Part shown: piece by piece, positions 1 through 8,434 of the stretch
Position numbering within the stretch: position 1 is the stretch's first letter
Layout of the letters: every line of letters starts with the position of its first letter
Source: JAIQFV01 sp041494885
Lineage (GTDB): Bacteria; Acidobacteriota; Terriglobia; JAIQFV01
DNA length: 64,000 bases
Reading direction: 5' to 3'
Assembly (NCBI GenBank): GCA_041494885.1
Contig: JBGQBO010000028.1
Coordinates: 1-64,000 of the forward strand
The notes under the pieces: generated by a model
What the model saw: only the letters and a program-made list of their open reading frames with translations
Databases searched by the model: none
What the model was told of the DNA's origin: nothing
Translations under genes and position numbers: made by a program

Positions 1-633
1 ACTTCTATCGAGAGCGCCGTTGTTGGAAGGGTGCAATCGCTCTTTAGCACCGCGAACGTGGTGGTAATGCTTTCGCAACCCGCGGGATGGGGCAGGCCAG
101 ACGCTGGCTCTGATGCTGTCGTGACGATGGATATTTCTGCGCAGAGGGATTCCAATGGAAATTTCTCGCCCCCTCGAAGGTATTCTGACACCGGAACAGT
201 TAGAGCGGGAGAGGCCCCGGTTAACGGACTCGATTTCTTGAATGCATTCTTTGGAGCTGATGCTCTTGAGCCAGACAATAACGGTGTTTTTATCAATCAG
301 CTTCCGCTTATCAACCTATCTTCGCTGAGAGTGTCAAACGATTTGATCGCAAACGGCATCGCGAACCTCGCTGCCCATGAATTCGGGCATACTCTTGGTT
401 TGGTTCCTAACAGTGATTCCCAAAGTCAGGCTACACAAATTGGCGACAATCGATTTGCGGGAGTGACGTTTGACGGGGACGCCAAACACCACTTTGTGGC
501 GGATCTTCGAGGAATAATGCAGGAGGTATTCAGTGGTGTCGCGGCGGACGGAACTACTCCGATAGTTCTCAGCACAGAGTTGTCCTTCAGAAACAATGAA
601 AACGCATATCTCGCTGCCATATTGCCAAGGTAG
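1..633 (+). CDS. Zinc metalloprotease-like protein, 5' end outside the window
   Basis: The reading frame is open to base 1, so the gene very probably starts upstream; an internal GTG at 31 is only the first in-window start. The key feature is HEFGHTLGL (bases about 376-402), the helix carrying two zinc-binding histidines and the catalytic glutamate in gluzincin/metzincin-type peptidases, followed by the Gly typical of metzincins. At the usual third-ligand position (ten residues after the first His) the residue is Pro, with an Asp three further on, so metal coordination is uncertain. It is followed after 18 bases by a secreted protein gene and may share its transcript. A secreted peptidase is likely; the substrate is unknown. 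Confidence 0.6.
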   Translation, partial: TSIESAVVGRVQSLFSTANVVVMLSQPAGWGRPDAGSDAVVTMDISAQRDSNGNFSPPRRYSDTGTVRAGEAPVNGLDFLNAFFGADALEPDNNGVFINQLPLINLSSLRVSNDLIANGIANLAAHEFGHTLGLVPNSDSQSQATQIGDNRFAGVTFDGDAKHHFVADLRGIMQEVFSGVAADGTTPIVLSTELSFRNNENAYLAAILPR

Positions 634-651
634 TGTGTGCATGGAGGGATT

Positions 652-1902
652 ATGTTGAAAGTCAAGGCTTTTGCGGTTTTTTTCATCCTTGTTTGTTCGT
701 CGCTTAACGCAGATGCCCAAACTGCGCGACTGAATGATCCAACGTCTCTTGACCCTTACGCCATAAGTGATTTATGGTTCTTTAACTCTTCCGAGGTTAT
801 GGACTTCAGATTTGCTCGAAACGCCACACTAATCGTGGTGTGCCAAGTCAGAAGCAGTGCAGTGGTAGAGGGAGTTAAGGTCTATAGAGACTATCCACGC
901 CGCATCAGCGGAGTCAAGGTTTTCAATCTCCAAGTGAAGCAAGTTATCAAGGGATCCGGAATTTCGCCCGGCAGCCAGATTCACGTCTCAATTCTCCCCT
1001 GGGTGAGGCTAAAGCCGGCGCCGATATGGCAGCAACCCCCTCCAAGCTCCTACGAGGATGCCACGAAGTGGAATCCTCGAAAAGCCTTCGAAGAACTTCG
1101 GAAGACAGGGCACCTGCCAGCAGGTGCGCCGCCACAGGAGGAGGCGTATCCGGAGATTGCCGATGGTCAAGAGGGAATTTTTCGTCTGTTTCCCGCCAGT
1201 TTTGAGGATCCCACCGGTTTGATCATGTGGTTGGGAGTCGAGAAGTTGAATCAGGGGAAGCCCCTCTTCGGCTGTTCGGCCTTTTTTCCAATGGACCCAA
1301 AGCACCAGGAAGTGAAAGTTCTTCAAAGGTATCTGGAAATCGGCGCCATTGAAGATCGCCAGGAACAAATGCGGGAGTTGGCTCATTTCTCTTTGAACCT
1401 TCTAAAGAATCCTCAGACCCCCGAGGTGATTGCGATAGGCGCTTCCGCGGATGCCGTGGCAGTATGGCCGGACAGCATATCATTGCCCGCCATCCCGGCC
1501 TTGAAGAAACAGAGGCTTCAGCAAAGCAGAGATCATCTCGATGATCAGGGAGTGAATGAACTTGCCCAAATCGCAGCGGATCCGAGTCGCTCTTTGTATG
1601 TCCGAAATAATTTAATGTGGGCGATCCTTCCGCTTGTCGCTGACGTTGGGCGAACCGTAGATTTGCAGCCCCTGTTTCAAGTGCTTGAGAATAGTCAAGA
1701 CGATCTGGATATTCGATCTAGGGTTATTAAAACACTGGGGGGTTTGGACAACCCGGAAGTGAGGAAGAAGTTTGAACAGATCCTTTCCAAAGACACATCT
1801 GCTTGTGCTAATAAGTATAGCCACAGTGACATCTGTGCTGATAAGTATGTTCAAGATGAGATCCGGAATTCGAAAATTATGAAACAAGCTCGAAGTAAGT
1901 AG
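652..1902 (+). CDS. Secreted protein of unknown function with C-terminal HEAT-like helices
   Basis: The start at ATG 652 is chosen over an in-frame GTG at 637 because GGAGGG lies just upstream (643-648) and the protein then opens with a clean signal peptide (MLKVKAFAVFFILVCSS, cleavage near ADAQ). The N-terminal half has a beta-rich segment (residues about 40-110: VVCQVRSSAVV, VFNLQVKQVIKG) like proteins that monitor or respond to exported compounds, but I recognise no family. The last 130 residues have alternating helices (YVRNNLMWAILPLV, IRSRVIKTLGGLDNPEV) resembling HEAT repeats. A similar N-terminal segment (LVLVGRVVEVRE... VQVLKGVF) followed by HEAT repeats occurs in the protein at 27713-29752, so the two may be distant relatives. 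Confidence 0.6.
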   Translation: MLKVKAFAVFFILVCSSLNADAQTARLNDPTSLDPYAISDLWFFNSSEVMDFRFARNATLIVVCQVRSSAVVEGVKVYRDYPRRISGVKVFNLQVKQVIKGSGISPGSQIHVSILPWVRLKPAPIWQQPPPSSYEDATKWNPRKAFEELRKTGHLPAGAPPQEEAYPEIADGQEGIFRLFPASFEDPTGLIMWLGVEKLNQGKPLFGCSAFFPMDPKHQEVKVLQRYLEIGAIEDRQEQMRELAHFSLNLLKNPQTPEVIAIGASADAVAVWPDSISLPAIPALKKQRLQQSRDHLDDQGVNELAQIAADPSRSLYVRNNLMWAILPLVADVGRTVDLQPLFQVLENSQDDLDIRSRVIKTLGGLDNPEVRKKFEQILSKDTSACANKYSHSDICADKYVQDEIRNSKIMKQARSK

Positions 1903-2164
1903 GGAGGCTAAATTAAGTGCAGTCACATCTTCACATATCTCATTTGAGCTTAGTCGCGTACACATCGCCTTGGGCGCGACGTGTGCGAGTCCTCTGAGGC
2001 ATGGAGTTCCACTGCGGGTTTAGAACGATGTCTCACCAGATTCAAAAAGAATTGCTCCATCGAGATGAGCTGCGGTCTGTAACTTCGCTACGACTGCTGA
2101 AAGGCAACCAGCATATGGCAAAAAGGAAAAGACGTTGGGACAAAGAATTCCGCCGAGGTGGAAT

Positions 2165-3268
2165 ATGAGAAATCAGGAGACCTTTATAAGGGTGATCAGA
2201 GCGAGCCGTTACTTTTTGGGCATCAGCGCTCTGTTACTGTCCGCATCCATGACATGTTCGGCCCAGGGGAATTCCGCGCCGGCATATGCGGATCGAGCAG
2301 CCATGGCGCATGGCGACGCGTGGCAGAAGGGCGCGGTCAAGACGTGGGTGGCCAGTGGGACGGTGACCATTTATCGCTACGTCGCAGATCCGCCGGGGCG
2401 AGATGGTGCTACTCGTCAATCCCAGGAGACATTTCCGGTGACCGTGATTCACCAGGCTGATCCTGAGGGAGGCGGTTCCAAGGCAGATAAGCTCCAGCGA
2501 CTCATATTCAAGCCCCCCGACGGATCTCCAGATGGGTCAACAGCACTTCAATTCTTTTTTGTCAATCCTCGCTCGCCGGAGAGAATCCTCACGCGCGAGG
2601 GGACCGACGGAACAGACCAGTGGCACTCGGCCGGCCCGCTCAGCACCAAGGCGGCAGGCCATGTCCAGCGCTTCATTGAATCCCAAACTGAGCGCTCATT
2701 GGAGGCGTTGTTCAATTTCCGGAAGCATGGCAAGAACCTCGCAGACCTCACCGAGAGGTTTACTGCACAGGGCCAGGGCACCAACGGAGCTGCGGATAAC
2801 GGCAACGACAATGGAAACGGAAATGCAAATGGCCACCGCGATCGATCCCATCCCACTCCAGCCTTCGAAGCCGCCAAGAATAGGAAGGTGATTGAAGTCG
2901 GTGATTCACCCGGAAATGGTCAGGGTCCACAAGGCGCCTCGCCGGGGAAATCCACGCGCTATTACATTGACGACACTACATCGCTGGTCACGCGCATGGA
3001 GTTTGATTACGACACGGCGACGGATCCGTTTTCAAATCAACCGGTCGCACTCACCGAGGTTTATGAGTTTTCTGACTACCGAGACGTCCCCCTCGCGAGC
3101 CCCGAGCCGTTTTCGGGAAAGCCTGCGGCCAAGGCGGGAGATGCCGGCGCGACCGTCAAGTTCCCGTTTCGAATTGATCGCTACATCGCCGGCCAATTGG
3201 CGGAATCGCTTGTCTTCACGCGCCTCGTGCTCAACCGTACCCTGGCGCCCGAGAATTTCCGGAAGTAA
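2165..3268 (+). CDS. Secreted LolA-like protein of unknown function with Asn/Gly-rich linker
   Basis: The start at ATG 2165 has GAGGTGG at 2155-2161; an in-frame GTG/ATG-type start at 2135 has no ribosome site. The protein opens with a basic stretch and a hydrophobic signal segment (YFLGISALLLSASMTCSAQG). It then has alternating strands of the kind seen in LolA/outer-membrane lipoprotein-sorting-like folds (VASGTVTIYRYV, KLQRLIFKPP, STRYYIDDTTSLVTRMEFD). A low-complexity Asn/Gly linker (NGNDNGNGNANG) splits the two halves. The C-terminal lysine-terminated strand FTRLVLNRTLAPENF is common in such periplasmic proteins. No catalytic motif is visible. It stands alone, downstream of an unrelated secreted gene and convergent with typA. 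Confidence 0.55.
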   Translation: MRNQETFIRVIRASRYFLGISALLLSASMTCSAQGNSAPAYADRAAMAHGDAWQKGAVKTWVASGTVTIYRYVADPPGRDGATRQSQETFPVTVIHQADPEGGGSKADKLQRLIFKPPDGSPDGSTALQFFFVNPRSPERILTREGTDGTDQWHSAGPLSTKAAGHVQRFIESQTERSLEALFNFRKHGKNLADLTERFTAQGQGTNGAADNGNDNGNGNANGHRDRSHPTPAFEAAKNRKVIEVGDSPGNGQGPQGASPGKSTRYYIDDTTSLVTRMEFDYDTATDPFSNQPVALTEVYEFSDYRDVPLASPEPFSGKPAAKAGDAGATVKFPFRIDRYIAGQLAESLVFTRLVLNRTLAPENFRK

Positions 3269-3274
3269 GGCATT

Positions 3275-3304
3275 GGACACGGATGGACGCGAATGAACAC
3301 GGAG
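3275..3304 (+). repeat. Degenerate 10-bp tandem repeat, three units
   Basis: Three consecutive units GGACACGGAT, GGACGCGAAT and GAACACGGAG sit in the 58-base gap between two convergent genes. The first and third differ at two positions. It is too short for more than a note. Confidence 0.4.
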
Positions 3305-3326
3305 GAAAGCGAGAATCACCGCAGCT

Positions 3327-5150
3327 TTACTGCTCCGTCTTGCGCTTGGGGCGCTGGTGGTACTGGAGAATTTTCTTGCGGAGGCGGATCGAGGCGGGGG
3401 TGATTTCAACCAGCTCGTCTTCATTAATAAACTCGAGCGCCTGCTCCAGCGACAGATCGCGGAACGGGACCAGCCGGATGGCTTCGTCGGCGACCGAGGC
3501 GCGCATGTTGGTCAGCTTCTTCTCCTTCGTGACATTCACATCGAGGTCCGCATCCCGCGAGTTTTCGCCGACAATCATTCCTTCATAGACCGGGGTGCCT
3601 GGTTTGACAAACAGTTCTCCGCGTTCCTGCAAGTTATAAAGGGCATAGCTGGTGGTTTGACCGCCGCGGTCGGCAATCAGCGCGCCTGTCAAACGGTTGG
3701 TAATCTCCCCCTGCCATTCCCCCCAACGAAGAAACAGGGTGTTGAGGAGACCGGTTCCCTTGGTTTGGGTTAAGAACTCGGAGCGAAATCCGATCAACCC
3801 GCGCGATGGCGTTTCGAACTCCAGACGGACCCGCCCCCCGCCATGGTTGATCATCTTGATCATTTGGCCTTTTCGGCGTCCCAGGGCCTCCGTCACGACG
3901 CCAATAAAAGCATCGGGGCAATCAATCACGACCAGCTCGATCGGTTCTAATTTTTTCCCGTCGACGGACCTAGTGATCACTTCGGGTTTTGACACCTGCA
4001 TCTCAAATCCCTCGCGGCGCATCATTTCAATGAGGATGGCGAGTTGAAGTTCCCCTCGACCTGAGACTTTCAGGCTGTCAACCCCCTCTGTATCTTCCAC
4101 TCGAATCGCTACATTTCCCAAAACCTCCTTTTCGAGCCGGTCCCGCAAATGGCGGGAAGTCACATAAGTGCCGTCGCGGCCGGCAAAGGGAGACGTATTG
4201 GCCGAAAAGATCATGGAGAGGGTGGGTTCGTCCACCGTGATCGGCGGCAAGGGAACGGGATCTTCGGCATCGGCGATGGTCTCGCCGATAAAGATGCCCT
4301 CAATGCCCGCAAGCGCCACAATCTCTCCGGCGCTTGCCTCCTGAGTCATCTTGTGTTTGAGTCCTTCAAAGGTGTAAAGCTGGGTGATTTTTGTTTTTTC
4401 AATGGATCCATCCAGCTTGCAGATGGAAACGTTGTCTCCCACCGCCACTTTTCCGGAAAAAATCCGGCCAATTCCAATGCGCCCGACGTAGTCGTTGTAG
4501 TCCAGCGTGGTGATCAGAACCTGGAGCTTGTTGCGGAGCCTTGGCCGCGGCGCCGGAATCGTTTCAAGGATCTGTTCAAAGAGGGGACGCAAATCGTCGG
4601 AGTCGTCTGTCAAATGGCGCTTGGCGATCCCATCGCGGCTGATAGCGTAAAGGATCGGGAATTCGATCTGCCCTTCGCTGGCATCGAGATCAATGAAAAG
4701 GTCATAGAGTTCATTCACCACCTCCTGGGGCCGGGCGTCGGAGCGATCGATCTTATTGATGATCCCGATCACGGGCAGGTTTTCTTCCAGGGCCTTGCTG
4801 AGCACAAAGCGAGTCTGGGGGAGGGGCCCTTCCGAGGCATCCACCAGGAGCATCACGCCGTCCACCATTTTCAACACGCGCTCCACTTCGCCGCCGAAAT
4901 CCGAGTGGCCCGGGGTGTCAACAATGTTGATCTTGACTCCTTTGTAAAAAATGGCGGTGTTCTTTGCCATGATGGTAATGCCCCGTTCGCGCTCCAAATC
5001 CAGGCTGTCCATCACGCGCTCCACGATGCGCTCGTTGTCCCGGTAAGTGCCGCTTTGTTTGAGCATGGCGTCAACGAGTGTGGTCTTGCCGTGATCCACG
5101 TGGGCAATGATCGCGATGTTGCGAATATCTTCTCTGGCTTCCTGGTCCAT
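3327..5150 (-). CDS. typA: Translational GTPase TypA/BipA
   Basis: A ribosome-associated GTPase of the EF-G family that acts in ribosome assembly and stress adaptation in the cytoplasm. All GTPase motifs are present: the P-loop AHVDHGKTT near residue 17, DTPGHSDFGGEVERV (G3) and NKIDRSDARP (G4), followed by the elongation-factor domain 2 (VGRIGIGRIFSGKV) and the BipA-specific C-terminal region with GLIGFRSEFLTQTKGTG. At 607-608 residues it is full length. The ATG at 5150 is preceded directly by an in-frame TTG (5153); GGAGAAG lies 9 bases before the TTG and 12 before the ATG, so the TTG is a real alternative. It is a single gene, convergent with the upstream secreted gene. Confidence 0.97.
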   Translation of the reverse strand: MDQEAREDIRNIAIIAHVDHGKTTLVDAMLKQSGTYRDNERIVERVMDSLDLERERGITIMAKNTAIFYKGVKINIVDTPGHSDFGGEVERVLKMVDGVMLLVDASEGPLPQTRFVLSKALEENLPVIGIINKIDRSDARPQEVVNELYDLFIDLDASEGQIEFPILYAISRDGIAKRHLTDDSDDLRPLFEQILETIPAPRPRLRNKLQVLITTLDYNDYVGRIGIGRIFSGKVAVGDNVSICKLDGSIEKTKITQLYTFEGLKHKMTQEASAGEIVALAGIEGIFIGETIADAEDPVPLPPITVDEPTLSMIFSANTSPFAGRDGTYVTSRHLRDRLEKEVLGNVAIRVEDTEGVDSLKVSGRGELQLAILIEMMRREGFEMQVSKPEVITRSVDGKKLEPIELVVIDCPDAFIGVVTEALGRRKGQMIKMINHGGGRVRLEFETPSRGLIGFRSEFLTQTKGTGLLNTLFLRWGEWQGEITNRLTGALIADRGGQTTSYALYNLQERGELFVKPGTPVYEGMIVGENSRDADLDVNVTKEKKLTNMRASVADEAIRLVPFRDLSLEQALEFINEDELVEITPASIRLRKKILQYHQRPKRKTEQ

Positions 5151-5412
5151 CAAGAATCACTTCTCCATTTCGGGTTAGGGTTCACACGCGGGATCGCACA
5201 GGTACCGCAAACCCATAACCTTATCCTGTCGATCAGAGAACTGTCAAGGAGCACTGGATCGAAGAGTGTAGGTCAGTTTCCGGAGAACCGACTCACCATT
5301 CCAGTTTTAAGTGGGTGATTGAGTGTCATTCCCGGCAGGGAGTGATAGGAAGGGCTGCCATCTGGACCCAACCACACTGATCTCAACAATCTGAGTGCTA
5401 TTCTGCGGGGCG

Positions 5413-7860
5413 TCACTCGTGGCGCAACGCGGCTGCCGGGTCAATCCGCGTGGCCTGAAGCGAGGGCAGGGAAGATGCCCCGAGCGCCACAATCGACAGG
5501 AAAATCGCAACTCCGACAAAGGTCCAGGGATCGGATTCCGTGACGCCGTAAAGCAGTCTTGACATCAGCCGTGTCGTCGCTATGGAGCTGAGAAGTCCGA
5601 TGCCGATTCCTGCTGCGACCGATCTCATCCCCTGCCGTAGCATGAGCCCAAGCACACGAGTGGGGCTGGCGCCAAGCGCCATACGTACGCCGATCTCATG
5701 CCTACGCTGGCCCAGGGTGTACGACGCAAGGCCGTAGAGGCCGACGACGGCGAGCCCGACGCCAAGCATACCGAAGATGCCCGCGAACCTGGCGGCCTTG
5801 CGCACAATGAAAAGGCCATACCCGCCGTCGAGGGCCTGTGTCATGCTCTGCACGTCATAGAGCACAAGGGCGGGCTCGCGCGCGTGAATGACCCGTGCGA
5901 TCGATGGCGCGAGCGCCCCGGGGGACAGGAATGTGCGCACCTGCAACACTCGGAGGCCGGTGTAAGCCTGCGCGAGGGGCACGTAAAAGTAGGGTTGGGG
6001 ATCCTCGAAGAGAGAGTGATACTTACCGGTCTTTACTAGTCCGACGACGTCAACCCACGGCCCGCGAGGGCCGATATAGCTGAAGCGTTTACCCAGGGGA
6101 TCTCGGCCGGGCCACAACTCCTCTGCGAGCCGTTCGTTCACAATCGCCACGCGTCGCGTTCGCTCATCATCCTCCCCTGTAAAGCTTCGCCCGCGCCCGA
6201 TCGCGATGCCCATCGTTGAGAAGTAATGAGAATCAACGGCATTCATGCCGGCTAACGCCCGATCGCCGGCGCTGGATGAATGGCCCTCAACGTCGATTGC
6301 ATGGGTCGTGCTGACGTAACCCATTGGAATCGTAAAGGCGAAACTAAGATCCTCGATGCCAGGAACGGCGTGCAAGCGCTCCTCGATCTCGTGGAAGAAG
6401 GCCCGTCCTTGCGCCTCAGTGTACCCTAGCTGAGAGACGTCCATGTGAAGGTTGAGCACGCCTTCGGGTTGGAATCCGGGATCCATGTGCTCCGCCCGTG
6501 CCAGGGTGCGAATGAAGAGCCCCCCCGCAGCCAGGAGTACGAAACAGAGGGCGATCTGAGCAGCGACCAGTCCGCCATACAATTGGGGCCGACCGCCACT
6601 TGTCGAAGCACGGTCCTGGCCATCACGCAACATCTGGCCCAAACCGGCAGACGACGCCCGCAGCGCCGGCACCACACCGACGATCATTCCGGCGAGTATG
6701 GCCATTGCTGTGGAGTACAACAAGACCCGCCCGTCAACATGAAAGTCAAAGCGGACCGGGAGGTCCCCAGGCAATTTGGTCCTGGCAAGGAGAATCCCCG
6801 ACCAGGCGCCAAGCAATACCCCTGCGCTTCCCCCGAGCGCCGCGAGCATAAGGCTCTCCGTCAAGAGCTGCCGTATGAGCCGGCCGCGCCCGGCGCCGAG
6901 GGCCGCGCGAATCGAAAGCTCTCGCTGGCGACCGATGGCGCGTGCGAGGACAAGGTTCGTGACGTTTACTGCGGCCACTATCAGAACAAGGCCGACGAGA
7001 ATCGTCATGATTGCAGCGCCACGAGCGTTGGTGCGTGCATTGTCCTCCTCGGGTCGCGCAAGCCTCTCGGGCACCACCTTTAAGGCGACTCCTTTGTTTG
7101 TGTCTGGGAACTGCCGTTCGAGCCGCCCGGCCACGACATCCAATGCTGCTTGCGCCTGCGCCATCGTGATGTGCGGCCGCAGTCGCGCTATCGTATGGAG
7201 TGAACGCGCACCCCTCCGGTTTAAATCGCCTGTACCAGCCCAATTCACCGGAAGGAAGAGCTCCGACCTTGAAAACGCGAACGTGCCGTCGAATTGGGAA
7301 GGAGCCACGCCGACGATCGTCACCGGTCGACCATTCACCTTCGCAGTTTCCCCGATGACGTAGGGATCGCCGCCGAATCTTTGGCGCCACGTCGAGTACC
7401 CGAGGATGACCACCGGATCCGTGCGGCCCGGATCACCCTCGTCGGGGCCGATCAGGCGTCCGAGGGTGGGTCGGAGATCGAGCAGAGGGAAATAGTTTCC
7501 CGTCACCCAGGTGGTCAACACCCGTTCCGAACCCCCGCCCTTGGGGGAGAACCCCACAAATCCGACGGAGTAGCCGGCAATGTCCTCGAAAACGTCTCCA
7601 GTCGCGCTGCGGGAGTCCTGGAGATCGGGATGTGACACGGCGTGCAGGCCGCGGGCCGAAGAACGCTGGGTGGTGACGACGGTCAGACGTTCACTGTCTC
7701 TAACCGGCAGCGGCCGGAGAATGAAGGCATTGACAACGCTGAAGATCGTGGTGTTGACGCCAATGCCGAGCGCGAGCGTCAGAACTGCAATGAGCGTTAC
7801 AGCCGGGGCCTTCATCAACATTCGCATTCCGTAGCGAATGTCGGTCAATAGTGTTCCCAT
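5413..7860 (-). CDS. ADOP-family duplicated ABC-type permease (MacB/FtsX-like)
   Basis: This 815-residue inner-membrane protein has two copies of a MacB periplasmic-core plus FtsX permease unit in one chain, the layout of the acidobacterial duplicated orphan permease family. Copy one: N-terminal helix MLMKAPAVTLIAVLTLALG, periplasmic domain (about 60-240), then FtsX helices (AAIMTILVGLVLIVAAVNV, GRQRELSIRAALGAGRGRL). Copy two: helix YGGLVAAQIALCFVLLAAG, periplasmic domain, then FtsX helices with GQRRHEIGVRMALGASPTRV and the usual ending ATRIDPAAALRHE. There is no ATPase gene next to it, as expected of orphan ADOP proteins. The start has the ribosome site GGGGGAGAG. The transported substrate, if any, is unknown. 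Confidence 0.93.
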   Translation of the reverse strand: MGTLLTDIRYGMRMLMKAPAVTLIAVLTLALGIGVNTTIFSVVNAFILRPLPVRDSERLTVVTTQRSSARGLHAVSHPDLQDSRSATGDVFEDIAGYSVGFVGFSPKGGGSERVLTTWVTGNYFPLLDLRPTLGRLIGPDEGDPGRTDPVVILGYSTWRQRFGGDPYVIGETAKVNGRPVTIVGVAPSQFDGTFAFSRSELFLPVNWAGTGDLNRRGARSLHTIARLRPHITMAQAQAALDVVAGRLERQFPDTNKGVALKVVPERLARPEEDNARTNARGAAIMTILVGLVLIVAAVNVTNLVLARAIGRQRELSIRAALGAGRGRLIRQLLTESLMLAALGGSAGVLLGAWSGILLARTKLPGDLPVRFDFHVDGRVLLYSTAMAILAGMIVGVVPALRASSAGLGQMLRDGQDRASTSGGRPQLYGGLVAAQIALCFVLLAAGGLFIRTLARAEHMDPGFQPEGVLNLHMDVSQLGYTEAQGRAFFHEIEERLHAVPGIEDLSFAFTIPMGYVSTTHAIDVEGHSSSAGDRALAGMNAVDSHYFSTMGIAIGRGRSFTGEDDERTRRVAIVNERLAEELWPGRDPLGKRFSYIGPRGPWVDVVGLVKTGKYHSLFEDPQPYFYVPLAQAYTGLRVLQVRTFLSPGALAPSIARVIHAREPALVLYDVQSMTQALDGGYGLFIVRKAARFAGIFGMLGVGLAVVGLYGLASYTLGQRRHEIGVRMALGASPTRVLGLMLRQGMRSVAAGIGIGLLSSIATTRLMSRLLYGVTESDPWTFVGVAIFLSIVALGASSLPSLQATRIDPAAALRHE

Positions 7861-8434
7861 CTCTCTCCCCCGGGACCATCGCGCTTAGAAAAGCTCGGCT
7901 GGCTCCGAGTATACCTGAACCGGACGTCATAGTAGATGAAATGCTACCTGGCAGAAGGCATTGCCAGCCATTCCGCCGTTATGAACTCTGAGATTGAACG
8001 GGGAACGTGCGGCGCAGTGGAGCCCTCCAAGTATTTCGGATCCGACTCACAGTTTGGCGTCTAAGGAAGTGCCGACATGGGCGGTTCGTTGGATTCACTT
8101 TTCTGTAACAAGCGAGAGGACAACTGATATGGGTGCTTGACCAAAATTGACCCGTCGCCAGGGAGAATTCCGAGTCACGTCTCAGGAATTAACGTGAAAG
8201 GCACGATCGTGGCGGCCATCTCAGCAGCGCTGAATCGGGGAGAGAGGCGAAGAGGGATGCCGAGGGGTGCAAACTCTGAGGGCAGGTTAAACTGCGGTTC
8301 CTACGATGCCGCCCATCGACCCTTGAGATCGATACTTACGACCTGAAGGAGGGAAAAGCCATAACTATCCTGCTATCTTGCCGGGCATTTTACGCCTGTC
8401 TCTTTTCCCTTTGAGCCCCACCCGCGATTTTCGA
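7861..8434. other. Intergenic region without a recognised gene
   Basis: A 574-base gap upstream of the ADOP permease and downstream of the patatin gene. One 69-codon frame opens at a TTG (8137), but it has no ribosome site and no recognisable protein character. I see no strong promoter or hairpin. Confidence 0.4.

Noticed and set aside
4149..5318. A 389-codon plus-strand frame
   Set aside because: It lies antisense to typA, whose GTPase motifs are certain; a shadow caused by codon bias.
8137..8346. 69-codon frame starting at TTG
   Set aside because: No ribosome site or protein features.
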